This document shows positions 9,143 through 17,870 of a stretch of 64,000 nucleotides of DNA, piece by piece. How positions within the stretch are numbered: the stretch's first letter is position 1; every line of letters starts with the position of its first letter. The notes under the pieces are model-generated. The model ran no database searches and was not told the origin of the DNA. It worked only from the letters and a program-made list of their open reading frames with translations. The translations under genes and the position numbers were made by a program. Origin of the DNA: Roseinatronobacter thiooxidans (GTDB lineage: Bacteria > Pseudomonadota > Alphaproteobacteria > Rhodobacterales > Rhodobacteraceae); contig NZ_MEHT01000007.1 of assembly GCF_001870675.1 (NCBI RefSeq), positions 124,001 through 188,000 of the forward strand, in the 5' to 3' direction.

Positions 9143-10174
9143 ATGGGCGTTACACTAAAGCAGCTTGCGGCATCGCTTGGCTTGTCGCCAACCACGGTCA
9201 GCCGCGCGCTGAATGGCTTTCCCGAGGTTAACGCCACCACGCGCGCGCGGGTGCGTGACGCGGCACTCAAGGCCAATTACCACCCCAACACCCGCGCCAA
9301 AAGTCTGGCCACAGGGCGCGCGCAGGCGATTGGCCATGTGATTCCCGTCTCGACCAGCCATGAGATTGTGAACCCGATCTTTGCCGATTTCATCGCGGGC
9401 GCGGGTGAGGTGTATTCGCGGTCCGGCTATGAGATGATCTTGCGCGTCGTGGCCGATGCCGATGAGGCCAGCGCCTATGGCAATCTGATCGCGCGCGGCG
9501 CGGTTGACGGGGTCATGGTGCATGGCCCGCGCGTGCATGACCCGCGTGTGGACCTGCTGGCGGGGCTGAAAATTCCGTTCCTGATTCACGGGCGCACCAG
9601 CAATGTGAATGCGCCCTATTCATGGTTGGATATAAACAACCACCGATCTTTCCACCGCGCGACGCAATTTCTGCTGGATTTCGGCCATCGCCGGATTGCG
9701 CTGATCAACGGGTTGGAAGACATGGATTTTGCCAGCCGCCGCCGCAACGGCTATCTGGAAGCCTTGGCCAGTGCGGGCATTGCCCCCGACCCGCTGCTGA
9801 TGCGCCAAGCCGAGATGACCGAACCTTACGGCTACCGCGCGGCGCAGGAAATGATGCAACTGCCCGACCCGCCCACGGCCTATCTTGCCTCCTCCATGAT
9901 CGTGGCCTACGGGCTGCGGCGCGGGTTTTCCGATCTTGGCCTGAAACTTGGGCGCGATGTGTCGGTTGTTACCCATGATGACGAATTGTCCTATCTGCCC
10001 AATGACGGAGATGTGCCCATGTTCACTGCGACGCAATCCTCGGTGCGCGAAGCGGGGCGCCGCGCGGCGAGAATGCTGCTGCAACTGGTGACAGACCCGG
10101 ATTGCGGCCCTTTAAGCGAGTTGATGGAAACCTCGTTGGTGCTGGGGGCCTCGACCGGGCCAGCGGCACGATGA
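9143..10174 (+). CDS. aglR: LacI-family transcriptional repressor AglR
   Basis: This 343-residue regulator has the N-terminal LacI helix-turn-helix and hinge (MGVTLKQLAASLGLSPTTVS) followed by YHPNTRAKSLATGR, then a periplasmic-binding-protein-like effector domain. Its position opposite aglEFGAK and upstream of the glycosidase and glucokinase genes suggests it represses both arms until an alpha-glucoside binds. The ATG has only a weak ribosome site. Its TGA overlaps the start of the GH1 gene as ATGA, so the two are translationally coupled. Effector identity is not deducible. Confidence 0.9.
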   Translation: MGVTLKQLAASLGLSPTTVSRALNGFPEVNATTRARVRDAALKANYHPNTRAKSLATGRAQAIGHVIPVSTSHEIVNPIFADFIAGAGEVYSRSGYEMILRVVADADEASAYGNLIARGAVDGVMVHGPRVHDPRVDLLAGLKIPFLIHGRTSNVNAPYSWLDINNHRSFHRATQFLLDFGHRRIALINGLEDMDFASRRRNGYLEALASAGIAPDPLLMRQAEMTEPYGYRAAQEMMQLPDPPTAYLASSMIVAYGLRRGFSDLGLKLGRDVSVVTHDDELSYLPNDGDVPMFTATQSSVREAGRRAARMLLQLVTDPDCGPLSELMETSLVLGASTGPAAR

Positions 10175-11496
10175 GCGGGTTTGACTTCTCTCGCGCCGAT
10201 TTCCCTGCGGATTTCCTGTTCGGTACAGCCACCTCTTCCTACCAGATAGAGGGGCATGGCTTTGGCAATGCAGGGCGCACCCATTGGGATGATTTCGCCG
10301 CCACCCCCGGCAATGTGGTGCGCGCCGAAAACGGGGCGCGCGCTTGCGACCACTACACCCAGTGGCCGCAGGATCTGGACCTGATCGCGGATGCGGGGCT
10401 TGATATTTACCGCTTTTCCACCTCTTGGGCGCGCGTGCTGCCCGAGGGGCGCGGGGCCGTGAATACCGAAGGGCTGGATTTCTATGACCGGCTGGTGGAC
10501 GGGATGCTTGCGCGCGGGCTGAAACCTGCGCTGACGCTGTATCATTGGGAACTGCCCTCGGCCCTGGCAGATCTGGGGGGCTGGCGCAACCGCGATATTG
10601 CCGGTTGGTTCGCGGATTATACGCAGGTGCTGTGCGACCGCATTGGCGACCGCATCTGGTCTGCCGCCCCGATAAACGAGCCGTGGTGCGTGGGCTGGCT
10701 GTCGCATTTTCTGGGCCAGCACGCGCCCGGCCTGCGCGACATTCGCGCCACGGCGCGCGCGATGCACCATATCGGGCTGGCGCATGGCCGTGCCATTCAG
10801 GTGATGCGCGGGTTGAACATGCCCAATCTGGGGGCCGTGTGCAATTTTGAATATGCCCTGCCCCTGACAGACAGCGCGCCGGACCGCGCCGCCGCCGCGC
10901 TTTATGATGGCATCTATAACCGCTGGTTTCTGGGCGCGATGTTCAAAGGGGAATACCCCAAGGATGTGCTGGAAGGGTTGGGGCCGCATATGCCGCAGGG
11001 CTGGCGCGATGATATGGACCTGATCCGCCAGCCGCTGGATTGGCTGGGGCTGAATTACTACACCTGCAAGCGCATCGCCCATGCGCCGGGTGCATGGCCC
11101 CACCTGTCGGAACATGTGGGCGATCTGCCGCAAACCCAGATGGGTTGGGAAATCTGCCCCGAAGGGCTGCATCATTTCCTGCGTTTCGCGCGGGACAATT
11201 ACACAGGCGATCTGCCGCTCTATGTCACCGAAAATGGCATGGCCAATCCCGACACGCCCGATGCACCGGACACCGCGCGCATTGACTATCTGAACCGCCA
11301 CATGGCCGAGGCACGCCGCGCCATAGCCGAAGGGGTGCCGCTGAAGGGCTACATTATCTGGTCCTTGATGGATAATTACGAATGGGCACTGGGCTATGAG
11401 AAGCGCTTTGGCCTTGTCCATGTGGATTTTGAAACCTTGCAGCGCCGTCCGAAAGCGTCGTATCACGCGCTGCGCGCCGCCTTGGCGCGGAATTGA
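10171..11496 (+). CDS. bgl: Beta-glucosidase, glycoside hydrolase family 1
   Basis: This 441-residue enzyme releases terminal beta-linked glucose. The N-terminal GH1 signature region FLFGTATSSYQIEG (17-30) is present. The acid/base Glu lies in INEPW (Glu170) and the nucleophile Glu in YVTENG near residue 350. SLMDNYEWALGY and RFGLVHVDF close the (beta/alpha)8 barrel. No signal peptide is seen. The start at 10171 forms an ATGA overlap with aglR; a longer upstream reading would lie inside aglR. The gene lies between the repressor and glucokinase, so cleavage of imported disaccharides feeds directly into phosphorylation. Confidence 0.93.
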   Translation: MSGFDFSRADFPADFLFGTATSSYQIEGHGFGNAGRTHWDDFAATPGNVVRAENGARACDHYTQWPQDLDLIADAGLDIYRFSTSWARVLPEGRGAVNTEGLDFYDRLVDGMLARGLKPALTLYHWELPSALADLGGWRNRDIAGWFADYTQVLCDRIGDRIWSAAPINEPWCVGWLSHFLGQHAPGLRDIRATARAMHHIGLAHGRAIQVMRGLNMPNLGAVCNFEYALPLTDSAPDRAAAALYDGIYNRWFLGAMFKGEYPKDVLEGLGPHMPQGWRDDMDLIRQPLDWLGLNYYTCKRIAHAPGAWPHLSEHVGDLPQTQMGWEICPEGLHHFLRFARDNYTGDLPLYVTENGMANPDTPDAPDTARIDYLNRHMAEARRAIAEGVPLKGYIIWSLMDNYEWALGYEKRFGLVHVDFETLQRRPKASYHALRAALARN

Positions 11497-11508
11497 ACGA
11501 GGTTTCTG

Positions 11509-12459
11509 ATGACAGAGCGTGACAGCCCGGTTCTGGTGGCCGATGTTGGCGGCACGAATACCCGTGTGGCACTGGCGCGGGGGCGGGCATTGGTCGCCGC
11601 CTCGACCGAGCGGTTCAGGAATGCCGAATTTTCAGGGCTGGATGCTGTGCTAGAGGCGTTTCTGGAACGCCACCGCACGCGCCCCGCGCGCGCCGCCATC
11701 GCCCTTGCAGGCCGCGTGCAGGGCACGCAGGCGGAAATGACCAATCTGGGCTGGCAGGTGGATGCAGCCAGCTTGGCGCAGGCGACAGGGATTGCGCAAA
11801 TCGCGTTGTTGAATGACTTGCAAGCACAGGGCCATGCGCTGGCCCATCTGCCCCAGTCGCATTTGCGCCGCCTGCGCACGGGCATGCCCGAACAGGGGCC
11901 AAAGCTGGTGATCGGGCTGGGTACAGGGGTGAATGCAGCGCCGGTCTATGCGGCGGGCGCGGGCCATATCGTGCCCCCTGCCGAAGCGGGGCATATCCAT
12001 CTGCCGCTGCGCGGGTCAGTGGATTACCGGCTGGCCGACTGGCTGGTGGCGCGGCGCGGTTTTGCCTCGGTCGAGGATGTGCTGGCAGGCTCGGGGCTGG
12101 AGCGGCTTTATGCCTTTCACGCGGCAGAGGCAAAATCCGGCCGCACCCTGAATGCCGAAGAGATTATGGCGGCACTGGCGGCGGGCGATGCGCTGGCGCA
12201 AGCCACGGGGCGGCATTATGTGCGGCTGCTGGCGCAGGTCACGGCTGATCTGGCGCTGATCACGCTGCCCTCGGGGGGGATTTATTACATCGGGGGTGTC
12301 GCGCGGGCCTTCGCCCCGTGGCTGGAACGGTTCGGGTTCGAGGCGGCCTTTACCGATATGGGCCGCTTCTCGGACCTTGTGGCGCGCTTTCCGGTTGCGA
12401 TTGTCGAAGATGACTATGCCGCGCTGTCGGGCTGTGCGGCATATCTGGAGGCGCATTAA
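11509..12459 (+). CDS. glk: Glucokinase
   Basis: This 316-residue cytoplasmic kinase converts glucose and ATP to glucose-6-phosphate. The phosphate-binding motif VADVGGTNTRVAL (9-21), LNDLQAQGHAL, the GLGTGVN loop and AEAGHIHLPL are typical of the Glk family rather than ROK kinases with zinc motifs. It starts 12 bases after the GH1 gene with a GAGGT-like ribosome site and completes the aglR-bgl-glk unit. Its TAA shares two bases with the stop codon of the convergent membrane protein gene. Confidence 0.93.
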   Translation: MTERDSPVLVADVGGTNTRVALARGRALVAASTERFRNAEFSGLDAVLEAFLERHRTRPARAAIALAGRVQGTQAEMTNLGWQVDAASLAQATGIAQIALLNDLQAQGHALAHLPQSHLRRLRTGMPEQGPKLVIGLGTGVNAAPVYAAGAGHIVPPAEAGHIHLPLRGSVDYRLADWLVARRGFASVEDVLAGSGLERLYAFHAAEAKSGRTLNAEEIMAALAAGDALAQATGRHYVRLLAQVTADLALITLPSGGIYYIGGVARAFAPWLERFGFEAAFTDMGRFSDLVARFPVAIVEDDYAALSGCAAYLEAH

Positions 12460-13064
12460 TCGCGCAGCGGCATGCGCTGGCCAATCGCATTCAGCCCAAA
12501 GCCCAGCACCGCAAACCCCGCCACCAATCCGGCCATGTTCAGCGCCACAACGCCAAGCCCCAGCTGGCCGATATCCAGAAACGGATAAGGGTACCACCCT
12601 GTCACCGCGCCGCGTATCATGGCATAGACCGCATAGCCCGCAGGCCATAGCAACCACCATAGCGGCTGGCCGCCGCGCGGGGTCTGGCGCGTTGTCTCGC
12701 GCAGCCAGAACCACAGCATGATGGCCGGAAAGATCGTGTGAAACGCCTGATCTGTCCACCAGCGCAGGCCGGTGAAATGGAACAGATGTGCCAGCAGGGC
12801 ATGATAGACCACGCCCACCGCGATCATGGACATGGTGACCATCGTCATCCAGCCGAAAGACAGGCGCCGCCCTGTGACGGCGATGGTCAGCATGGTGGCC
12901 GCCATCAGCGCATTGGTCAGAATCGTGAAGAACCCCGCCAAGCCCCAGAGCGTCTGGCCCAGCCCCCAGCCGCGCTGGTCAAGGTTCAGCGCCACTTGCG
13001 TCAGCAGCGCCAGCACGCCCAGGCCGCCAATCAGGCCAGCCGTTATGCGGTATTTCGGGTCCAT
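12456..13064 (-). CDS. Pr6Pr-family membrane protein
   Basis: This 202-residue integral membrane protein has about six hydrophobic helices with short loops. It carries the family pattern [20 protein letters not shown] followed by [14 protein letters not shown]. The function is unknown. I placed the start at MDPKYRI (13064); a longer reading adds a hydrophilic stretch antisense to recO. The stop overlaps that of glk, and the gene is divergent from recO with 97 bases between. Confidence 0.75.
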   Translation of the reverse strand: MDPKYRITAGLIGGLGVLALLTQVALNLDQRGWGLGQTLWGLAGFFTILTNALMAATMLTIAVTGRRLSFGWMTMVTMSMIAVGVVYHALLAHLFHFTGLRWWTDQAFHTIFPAIMLWFWLRETTRQTPRGGQPLWWLLWPAGYAVYAMIRGAVTGWYPYPFLDIGQLGLGVVALNMAGLVAGFAVLGFGLNAIGQRMPLRD

Positions 13065-13161
13065 GCCCACCCCTATGATGATTCGCTGCCGCCACCCTAT
13101 TTCAGCGCGGCCCTGTGGGAAAACACTTGCCGCGATGCGGCCAACACGGCACATCACATTT

Positions 13162-13872
13162 ATGGAATGGCGCGATGAAGGCATATTGCTGGCCATGCGG
13201 CCGCATGGCGAAGCAACCGCCATAATCGAGGTATTTTCCGCGGTGCATGGGCGGCATGCCGGTGTGGTGCATGGCGGCGCATCGCGCAAGATGGCCCCCA
13301 TATTGCAGCCCGGTGCGCAGCTGGATCTGGCATGGCGCGCGCGGCTGGAAGAACATATGGGCAGTTTCACCGTGGAATTGATCCGCGCGCGGGCCGCATT
13401 GGTCCTGAGTGACAGGCTGGCGCTTGCGGGGTTAAGCGCCATTTGCGCGCTGTGCCGCTATGCGCTGCCGGAACGTCAGGCCTCTGCGACATTATACGCG
13501 GCCACGGTCGCGCTGATGGACAGGCTTGGCCAGCCCGGCTGGTTGCGCGACTATGCGCTGTGGGAATTGACCCTGCTGGAGGAAACCGGATTCGGGCTGG
13601 ATTTGCAGCAATGCGCCGTGACAGGCACGAATGACGGGCTGGCCTATGTCTCGCCGCGTACAGGGCGGGCTGTGACCGCATCGGCGGCAGGAGAGTTTGC
13701 GCCGCGCCTGTTGCCCCTGCCAGCGGGGCTGGTGTCTGATGCGGTGCTGGATGCCACATCGGTGCGGCAAGCCTTGCATCTGAGCGGCTATTTCCTGCAC
13801 CACTGGCTGGCAGATGCGATGGGCCGCCCCCTGCCCGAAGCCCGCGCGCGGCTGGTGTCGCAACTGGGGTAG
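13162..13872 (+). CDS. recO: DNA repair protein RecO
   Basis: This 236-residue protein loads RecA onto SSB-coated DNA together with RecR in the RecFOR gap-repair pathway. The start [17 protein letters not shown] gives the usual N-terminal OB fold, with [16 protein letters not shown] near residues 35-50 and a helical C-terminal domain. The length matches alphaproteobacterial RecO; a much longer in-frame reading starts inside the antisense of the neighbour and is rejected. Family zinc-binding cysteines are only partly present. In related genomes recO lies near era/rnc, which are not seen here. Confidence 0.88.
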   Translation: MEWRDEGILLAMRPHGEATAIIEVFSAVHGRHAGVVHGGASRKMAPILQPGAQLDLAWRARLEEHMGSFTVELIRARAALVLSDRLALAGLSAICALCRYALPERQASATLYAATVALMDRLGQPGWLRDYALWELTLLEETGFGLDLQQCAVTGTNDGLAYVSPRTGRAVTASAAGEFAPRLLPLPAGLVSDAVLDATSVRQALHLSGYFLHHWLADAMGRPLPEARARLVSQLG

Positions 13873-14260
13873 TGTTTGGCCTTGCGGGCGGGTTCGGGCT
13901 GCGTGACGGGTTGCCCGGACGTCACAAGATGCCGCCATGTGTGAGACAGGTCAGTTTTGCGGGATTTTTCAGCCAGAGCGGCACTGGGTGCCAAGCCGCG
14001 TAGCGTCGGGCCGCGGTGCGGCGATGCGCGCTGTGGGCTATAGCACTTTATGCTGGCCAAATCCGCGAAAGATCAGAGCTTTGCGCGTAGCCAAGCCAAA
14101 TCGCCGTGCCGTGGGTGCGGCCCTTTGAGGCGCGGCGGGCCTGCGGCCCTCGATTCCGCGCTTGGTATGCCCTCGAAGCTGTCATAACGGAGCTTTTCTC
14201 GCGTGGCGCATATGAGATTGACAGCGATATGTGGCCTGTTTGTGCGCATCAAAGCTGCCG
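13873..14260. other. 388-base gene-free interval holding repeat copy A
   Basis: No convincing gene is present between the stop of recO and the stop of the WD40-cytochrome gene. Its centre (13991-14123) is an element that recurs in inverted orientation near 46.6 kb. The right-hand 130 bases contain a GC-rich stretch (GGCGGGCCTGCGGCCC) and nothing recognisable. Confidence 0.7.
13991..14123 (+). repeat. Dispersed ~130-bp element, copy A
   Basis: It aligns over its length with the reverse complement of 46571-46702. The match includes a 30-base identical core at 14078-14107, the shared blocks CTATAGCAC and AAGATCA, and AGCGTCGGGC near the left end. The right end holds the imperfect hairpin GCCGTGCC/GGTGCGGC, which in copy B is a perfect GCCGTACC/GGTACGGC. 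The substitutions therefore retain pairing through G-T and G-C changes. It has no coding potential of its own. It could be a MITE- or REP-like element, a remnant, or a structured RNA. Confidence 0.8.
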
Positions 14261-15505
14261 TTATTGCGCCGCGCGGTCCAGAAATTCGACCAGCGCCTGC
14301 CGGTCAGCGGAATCGCCAATGCGCTGTTCGGGCATGCGGGATCCGGGCGTATAGGCTTCAGGCCCATATTCAAACAATTCCGCCACTGTGCGCTTGGTCC
14401 AGACAATGTCCAAGTCGCGCAGGGCGGACGAATAGTCATAGCCGGTTTGTGACGCAATGGGCGTGCCGAATATGCCATGCAGGCTGGGGCCTGCGCGCCT
14501 GTGGTCGTCAGGGCTTAGCGAATGGCACACAGCGCAGGATTGCCAGATTTCGGCACCGCGACTGTCATCGGTATATTCCTGTGCCACTTCGGCAGGCGCG
14601 CCCCCGAGCGCGCGGCCATCGGCCAGCGACCAGCGCCGGATTGCGCCGTCATTTCCCGAAGTGAAGACCTGCTGCCCATCCAGCGCCAGCGCCCAGACAG
14701 GCCCCTGTGCCGCGGCGAACATCTGGCGCTGCGACAGGTCTGCCCCTGTCAGCAGCCAGACTGTTCCATCTATCGCCCCTGCGGCGACATCGGCATTTGT
14801 GGCGGCCAAGGCGACAAGCGGGCGGTCGGTCAGGAAGCGTTCCGGCAGCAAGTCACCCATATCCGAGAACAGACGCAGCGCCCCGTCGGCAAAGATAACC
14901 GCAATCCGCCCCTGGGTGATGGCCAGCCCGTTGGGCAGATCAGGCAGGTCGATGCGGGCTTGCAATTCCATGTTGCGGCCCCAGCGCGCAAGGCGCAGAT
15001 CGCCCCCCACTGTGACCAGATCGCCAGAGGGCAAAAAGCCCAGCCCTGTCACGCGGTCGCTATGGGCGGTCTGCTCTGTCAGCTCAGCGCGGCCAAGCTC
15101 CAACACCTGAACACGCCCGTCCCAGAACCCTGCCGCGATGAAGGCCCCATCATCCGACACAGCGAGCGAGGCAACCGCAGAGATGCCTGCATCCGTGGCA
15201 AAGACAGGCGCGCGGCCCTCTTCGTTCCAGATGGCGATGCGCCCGTCCTGCCCTGCGGTGGCGAATTGCCCCTGCTCCAGCAGGGCAACTGCGGTGACAT
15301 TGCCCTCATGAAAGCGGGTGATGTTGCGGGCGGTGGCGTTGTCCCTGTCCCACAGGATGGCGCGTGTATCGAACCCGCCCGAAAGCAGCACATCCGCGCC
15401 CAGATCAAGCGCGCCCACTGGCCCGCCATGCCCGATCATGTCCTGCCCTTTGGCGGGCAGGACACAGGCCAGGGCTGCGGCCAATGACAGGGCGGCAAGA
15501 CGCAT
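14261..15505 (-). CDS. WD40-repeat protein fused to a C-terminal cytochrome c domain
   Basis: This 414-residue exported protein begins with a Sec signal peptide (MRLAALSLAAALACVLPAKG). A WD40-like beta-propeller follows from about residue 25 to 300, with repeated GH/WD-like blades such as VGALDLGADVLLSGGFDTRA. The last hundred residues form a class I cytochrome c: CAVCH for heme attachment and a Met in SRMPEQR as likely sixth ligand. It would sit in the periplasm and could pass electrons or scaffold a redox complex. It is the distal gene of a small group with the 51-residue peptide and apbC, beside the formate dehydrogenase operon. Partner and substrate are unknown. Confidence 0.85.
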   Translation of the reverse strand: MRLAALSLAAALACVLPAKGQDMIGHGGPVGALDLGADVLLSGGFDTRAILWDRDNATARNITRFHEGNVTAVALLEQGQFATAGQDGRIAIWNEEGRAPVFATDAGISAVASLAVSDDGAFIAAGFWDGRVQVLELGRAELTEQTAHSDRVTGLGFLPSGDLVTVGGDLRLARWGRNMELQARIDLPDLPNGLAITQGRIAVIFADGALRLFSDMGDLLPERFLTDRPLVALAATNADVAAGAIDGTVWLLTGADLSQRQMFAAAQGPVWALALDGQQVFTSGNDGAIRRWSLADGRALGGAPAEVAQEYTDDSRGAEIWQSCAVCHSLSPDDHRRAGPSLHGIFGTPIASQTGYDYSSALRDLDIVWTKRTVAELFEYGPEAYTPGSRMPEQRIGDSADRQALVEFLDRAAQ

Positions 15506-15513
15506 TGCGCGGA

Positions 15514-15669
15514 TCAGTTGCCGATCAGGTTAGAGCCGGGCCTGTCCACCCGCGCGCCTTCGGTTGTAAAGGCCGCGTGCGAGGGCTGCTGAAAGCCGCT
15601 GTCCAGAAAAGTGGCGGCCCCGAAGGCCATGATTACAGCAAAGATAACGGCAGCAAGAAAAGCTTTCAT
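15514..15669 (-). CDS. 51-residue single-pass membrane peptide
   Basis: This small open frame lies between apbC and the WD40-cytochrome gene. Its N-terminal half is a hydrophobic helix (MKAFLAAVIFAVIMAFGAAT) and the rest is polar, ending RPGSNLIGN. It has a TGGAG ribosome site 8 bases before ATG, starts 14 bases after the apbC stop and ends 8 bases before the cytochrome gene. The spacing and helix make it a credible gene, possibly a small subunit or anchor of a membrane redox complex. No family is recognised. Confidence 0.7.
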   Translation of the reverse strand: MKAFLAAVIFAVIMAFGAATFLDSGFQQPSHAAFTTEGARVDRPGSNLIGN

Positions 15670-15683
15670 GGTGGTACTCCAGT

Positions 15684-16766
15684 TTAGGTGTGCACAGGCC
15701 GTTTGGCGCGTGCTTCGGGTTTCAGCCCGTCCATCATGGCGCGGGCAATCTGTTGGTAAATCTGGCCCAGCGGCCCATCAGGGTCGCGGGCGGTGATGGG
15801 TTGGCCGGCATCGGACGCGGCGCGCAGCGCCATCGTCAGGGGCACGCCGCCCAGATAGGGCACTTTCAGGCGCGCGGCCTCTGCCGCAGCGCCACCCTGG
15901 CCGAAAATGGCGTGGGAATTGCCGCAATCGGGGCAGATGAAATGGGACATATTCTCGATTATGCCAAGGATCGGCACATCAACCTTGCGAAACATCGCAA
16001 TGCCGCGCCGCGCGTCGATCAGCGACAGGTCTTGCGGCGTCGAGACGATGACGGCCCCCGCCAGTTTCGTGCCCTGCGCCAGCGCAAGCTGCGCATCCCC
16101 CGTGCCGGGCGGCATATCGACCAGCAGCACATCCAGCTTGCCCCATTCCACATCGGACATCATCTGGGTGATGGCGGACATGACCATCGGGCCGCGCCAG
16201 ACCATGGCGGTTTCAGGTTCAACCAGCAGGCCCATGGACATGGCACTTAAGCCATAGGCCTGCATCGGCTTCAACTTGCGCCCGGCCCCCATGGCGGGCT
16301 TGCCATGCAGGCCCAGCAATGTGGGCAGCGAGGGGCCGTAAATATCGGCATCCAATATGCCCACAGACAGGCCCTGCGCGCGCAAGGCCAGCGCCAGATT
16401 GACAGTGGTGGTTGATTTGCCCACCCCCCCCTTGCCAGAGGCCACCGCGATGACATGCCCAATACCTGCAAGCGGGTCAGCCTTGGCGGGTTTGGCGGGC
16501 TTGATCTGTGGCGGGGTGTCGCGTTCCGAGGTTAGCACGGCAAACACCGATGTCACCGATGGCAAAGCGCGCAATTTCGCTTCGGCCGCGTCGCGGATTG
16601 GGGCGAAGGCCTGCGCCTCGTCTGCGGTGATCTGGATTGACAGGCTGACGCGCCCCTGCGCCACATTCAGCCCCGACACGCGGCCAGAGGCCGCAAGCCC
16701 CGTGCCGTTCGGCAACAGGACAGTGTCAAGGGTGGCGCGAATCTCGTCTTCCATAAGCCCTGTCAT
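15684..16766 (-). CDS. apbC: Iron-sulfur cluster carrier ATPase ApbC/Mrp
   Basis: This is a 360-residue P-loop ATPase of the Mrp/NBP35 group that carries Fe-S clusters to apo-proteins. An N-terminal MIP18-like domain (about 1-85) precedes ASGKGGVGKST (about 109-119), the deviant Walker A motif, DVLLVDMPPGTGD, and the cluster-binding pair CPDC in the C-terminal third. A start at the ATG four codons inside is also possible. Its place next to formate dehydrogenase, which needs many [4Fe-4S] clusters, fits a supply role, but Mrp is a general housekeeping carrier. Confidence 0.93.
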   Translation of the reverse strand: MTGLMEDEIRATLDTVLLPNGTGLAASGRVSGLNVAQGRVSLSIQITADEAQAFAPIRDAAEAKLRALPSVTSVFAVLTSERDTPPQIKPAKPAKADPLAGIGHVIAVASGKGGVGKSTTTVNLALALRAQGLSVGILDADIYGPSLPTLLGLHGKPAMGAGRKLKPMQAYGLSAMSMGLLVEPETAMVWRGPMVMSAITQMMSDVEWGKLDVLLVDMPPGTGDAQLALAQGTKLAGAVIVSTPQDLSLIDARRGIAMFRKVDVPILGIIENMSHFICPDCGNSHAIFGQGGAAAEAARLKVPYLGGVPLTMALRAASDAGQPITARDPDGPLGQIYQQIARAMMDGLKPEARAKRPVHT

Positions 16767-16800
16767 TTCCCGTTATCGTCTGTGTTCCGAAGATCAGGGT

Positions 16801-16832
16801 AAAAAAGCCCGGCCCCATTGCTGGCGCCGGGC
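16801..16832 (-). terminator. Rho-independent terminator of the fdh operon
   Basis: On the minus strand the sequence folds as GCCCGGC/GCCGGGC (arms 16826-16832 and 16807-16813) and is followed at once by six T residues (16806-16801). It lies just after the fdhC stop and before apbC, so it ends the formate dehydrogenase transcript and separates apbC as its own unit. Confidence 0.82.
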
Positions 16833-16858
16833 GTTAGGTCACAACCCTCCTCCCGGCG

Positions 16859-17857
16859 TTACTCCGCCGGTGTCGTGACCTGTGTCGTGTTGCGCTTTTG
16901 CGTGGCTTTCACCTCTTCCACCCATAGCGAGTGGTGCTCTTTGGCCCAATTCTCGTCCACTTCGCCAGAGCCCATCGCGTCAAACGCGCCTTCCATCCCG
17001 ACAGAGCCGATATAGATATGGGCGATCACGATGGCCGAAAGTGCAGCCGCGATCAGCGCATGGATGATCTGGTAGAACTGCCAATCCGCAGCGGTGCCTG
17101 CTTCGGCAGGGAACAACAGCATGATGCCCGTATAAGACAGCCCTGCCCCACCGATCACCACAGTCCAGAAGATAACCTTCTGGCCCGCGTTGAACTTGCG
17201 CGCGGGGGGGTGAACACCTTTTTTCAACAAGCCGCCGCCCTGCTTGATCCACTCCATATCCACCTTGTCGGGGATGTTGTGGATGATCCATAGCAGCACG
17301 ATCATGACCAGCGCCGCCATGAACGGCCATGCCAGATAGTTATGCGCAATCTTGCCCCATGCGGACAGGGTGCCAAAGGCGCTTTCCCCAAAGAGGGGCA
17401 GGATCACCGATTTGCCGATGATCAGGTTCAGACCTGTCAGCGCCAGAATGATGAAGGTTGAAGCCAGTGTCCAATGCGCGAAGCGTTCGATCGAGTTGAA
17501 CCGCAGGATGGTGCGGCCAGACAGGCCACTATCAACCCGGATTTTGCCACGGATCACATAGAACAGCGTCAAAAGCGCGATCATGCCCACCACGGCCACA
17601 ATCGACAATGTGTGCAGCGTGCTGCCCTGCAACACGGCCCAGGCCTTGTTGTCGGGTTTGATCAGCACACCGGCTTCGCGGTCTGGAATGGTGGTCCGGC
17701 CAGAGAGAACGGTATTCTCTCCGCCCAATGCCTGAAACATGGCATCTTCATTGACCGAGCTTTGTGTCGGGTTCACTTGCGCCTGTGCCACAGGTGCCAC
17801 CAGCCCGAAGGCCAGCACCACTGACAGGGCCGCAAGCAGTTTTGAGAGATAGGTCAT
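16859..17857 (-). CDS. fdhC: Formate dehydrogenase gamma subunit (cytochrome b556)
   Basis: This 332-residue membrane subunit would pass electrons from the periplasmic FdhAB to quinone. A signal peptide (MTYLSKLLAALSVVLAFGLV, then APVAQA) and about 80 periplasmic residues precede a first helix. A four-helix di-heme cytochrome b core follows, with histidines in RFAHW, AHNYLAWPF, HPPARKFN and YQIIHALIAA. The N-terminal periplasmic extension is common in alphaproteobacterial FDH gamma subunits. It starts 13 bases after fdhB and is the last gene before the terminator. Confidence 0.9.
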   Translation of the reverse strand: MTYLSKLLAALSVVLAFGLVAPVAQAQVNPTQSSVNEDAMFQALGGENTVLSGRTTIPDREAGVLIKPDNKAWAVLQGSTLHTLSIVAVVGMIALLTLFYVIRGKIRVDSGLSGRTILRFNSIERFAHWTLASTFIILALTGLNLIIGKSVILPLFGESAFGTLSAWGKIAHNYLAWPFMAALVMIVLLWIIHNIPDKVDMEWIKQGGGLLKKGVHPPARKFNAGQKVIFWTVVIGGAGLSYTGIMLLFPAEAGTAADWQFYQIIHALIAAALSAIVIAHIYIGSVGMEGAFDAMGSGEVDENWAKEHHSLWVEEVKATQKRNTTQVTTPAE

Positions 17858-17870
17858 CTTGCGCCCCTTC

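Noticed and set aside
9991-11466. A 491-codon open frame on the minus strand opposite the GH1 gene
   Set aside because: Complete antisense overlap with a gene carrying all GH1 catalytic motifs; no family resemblance of its own.
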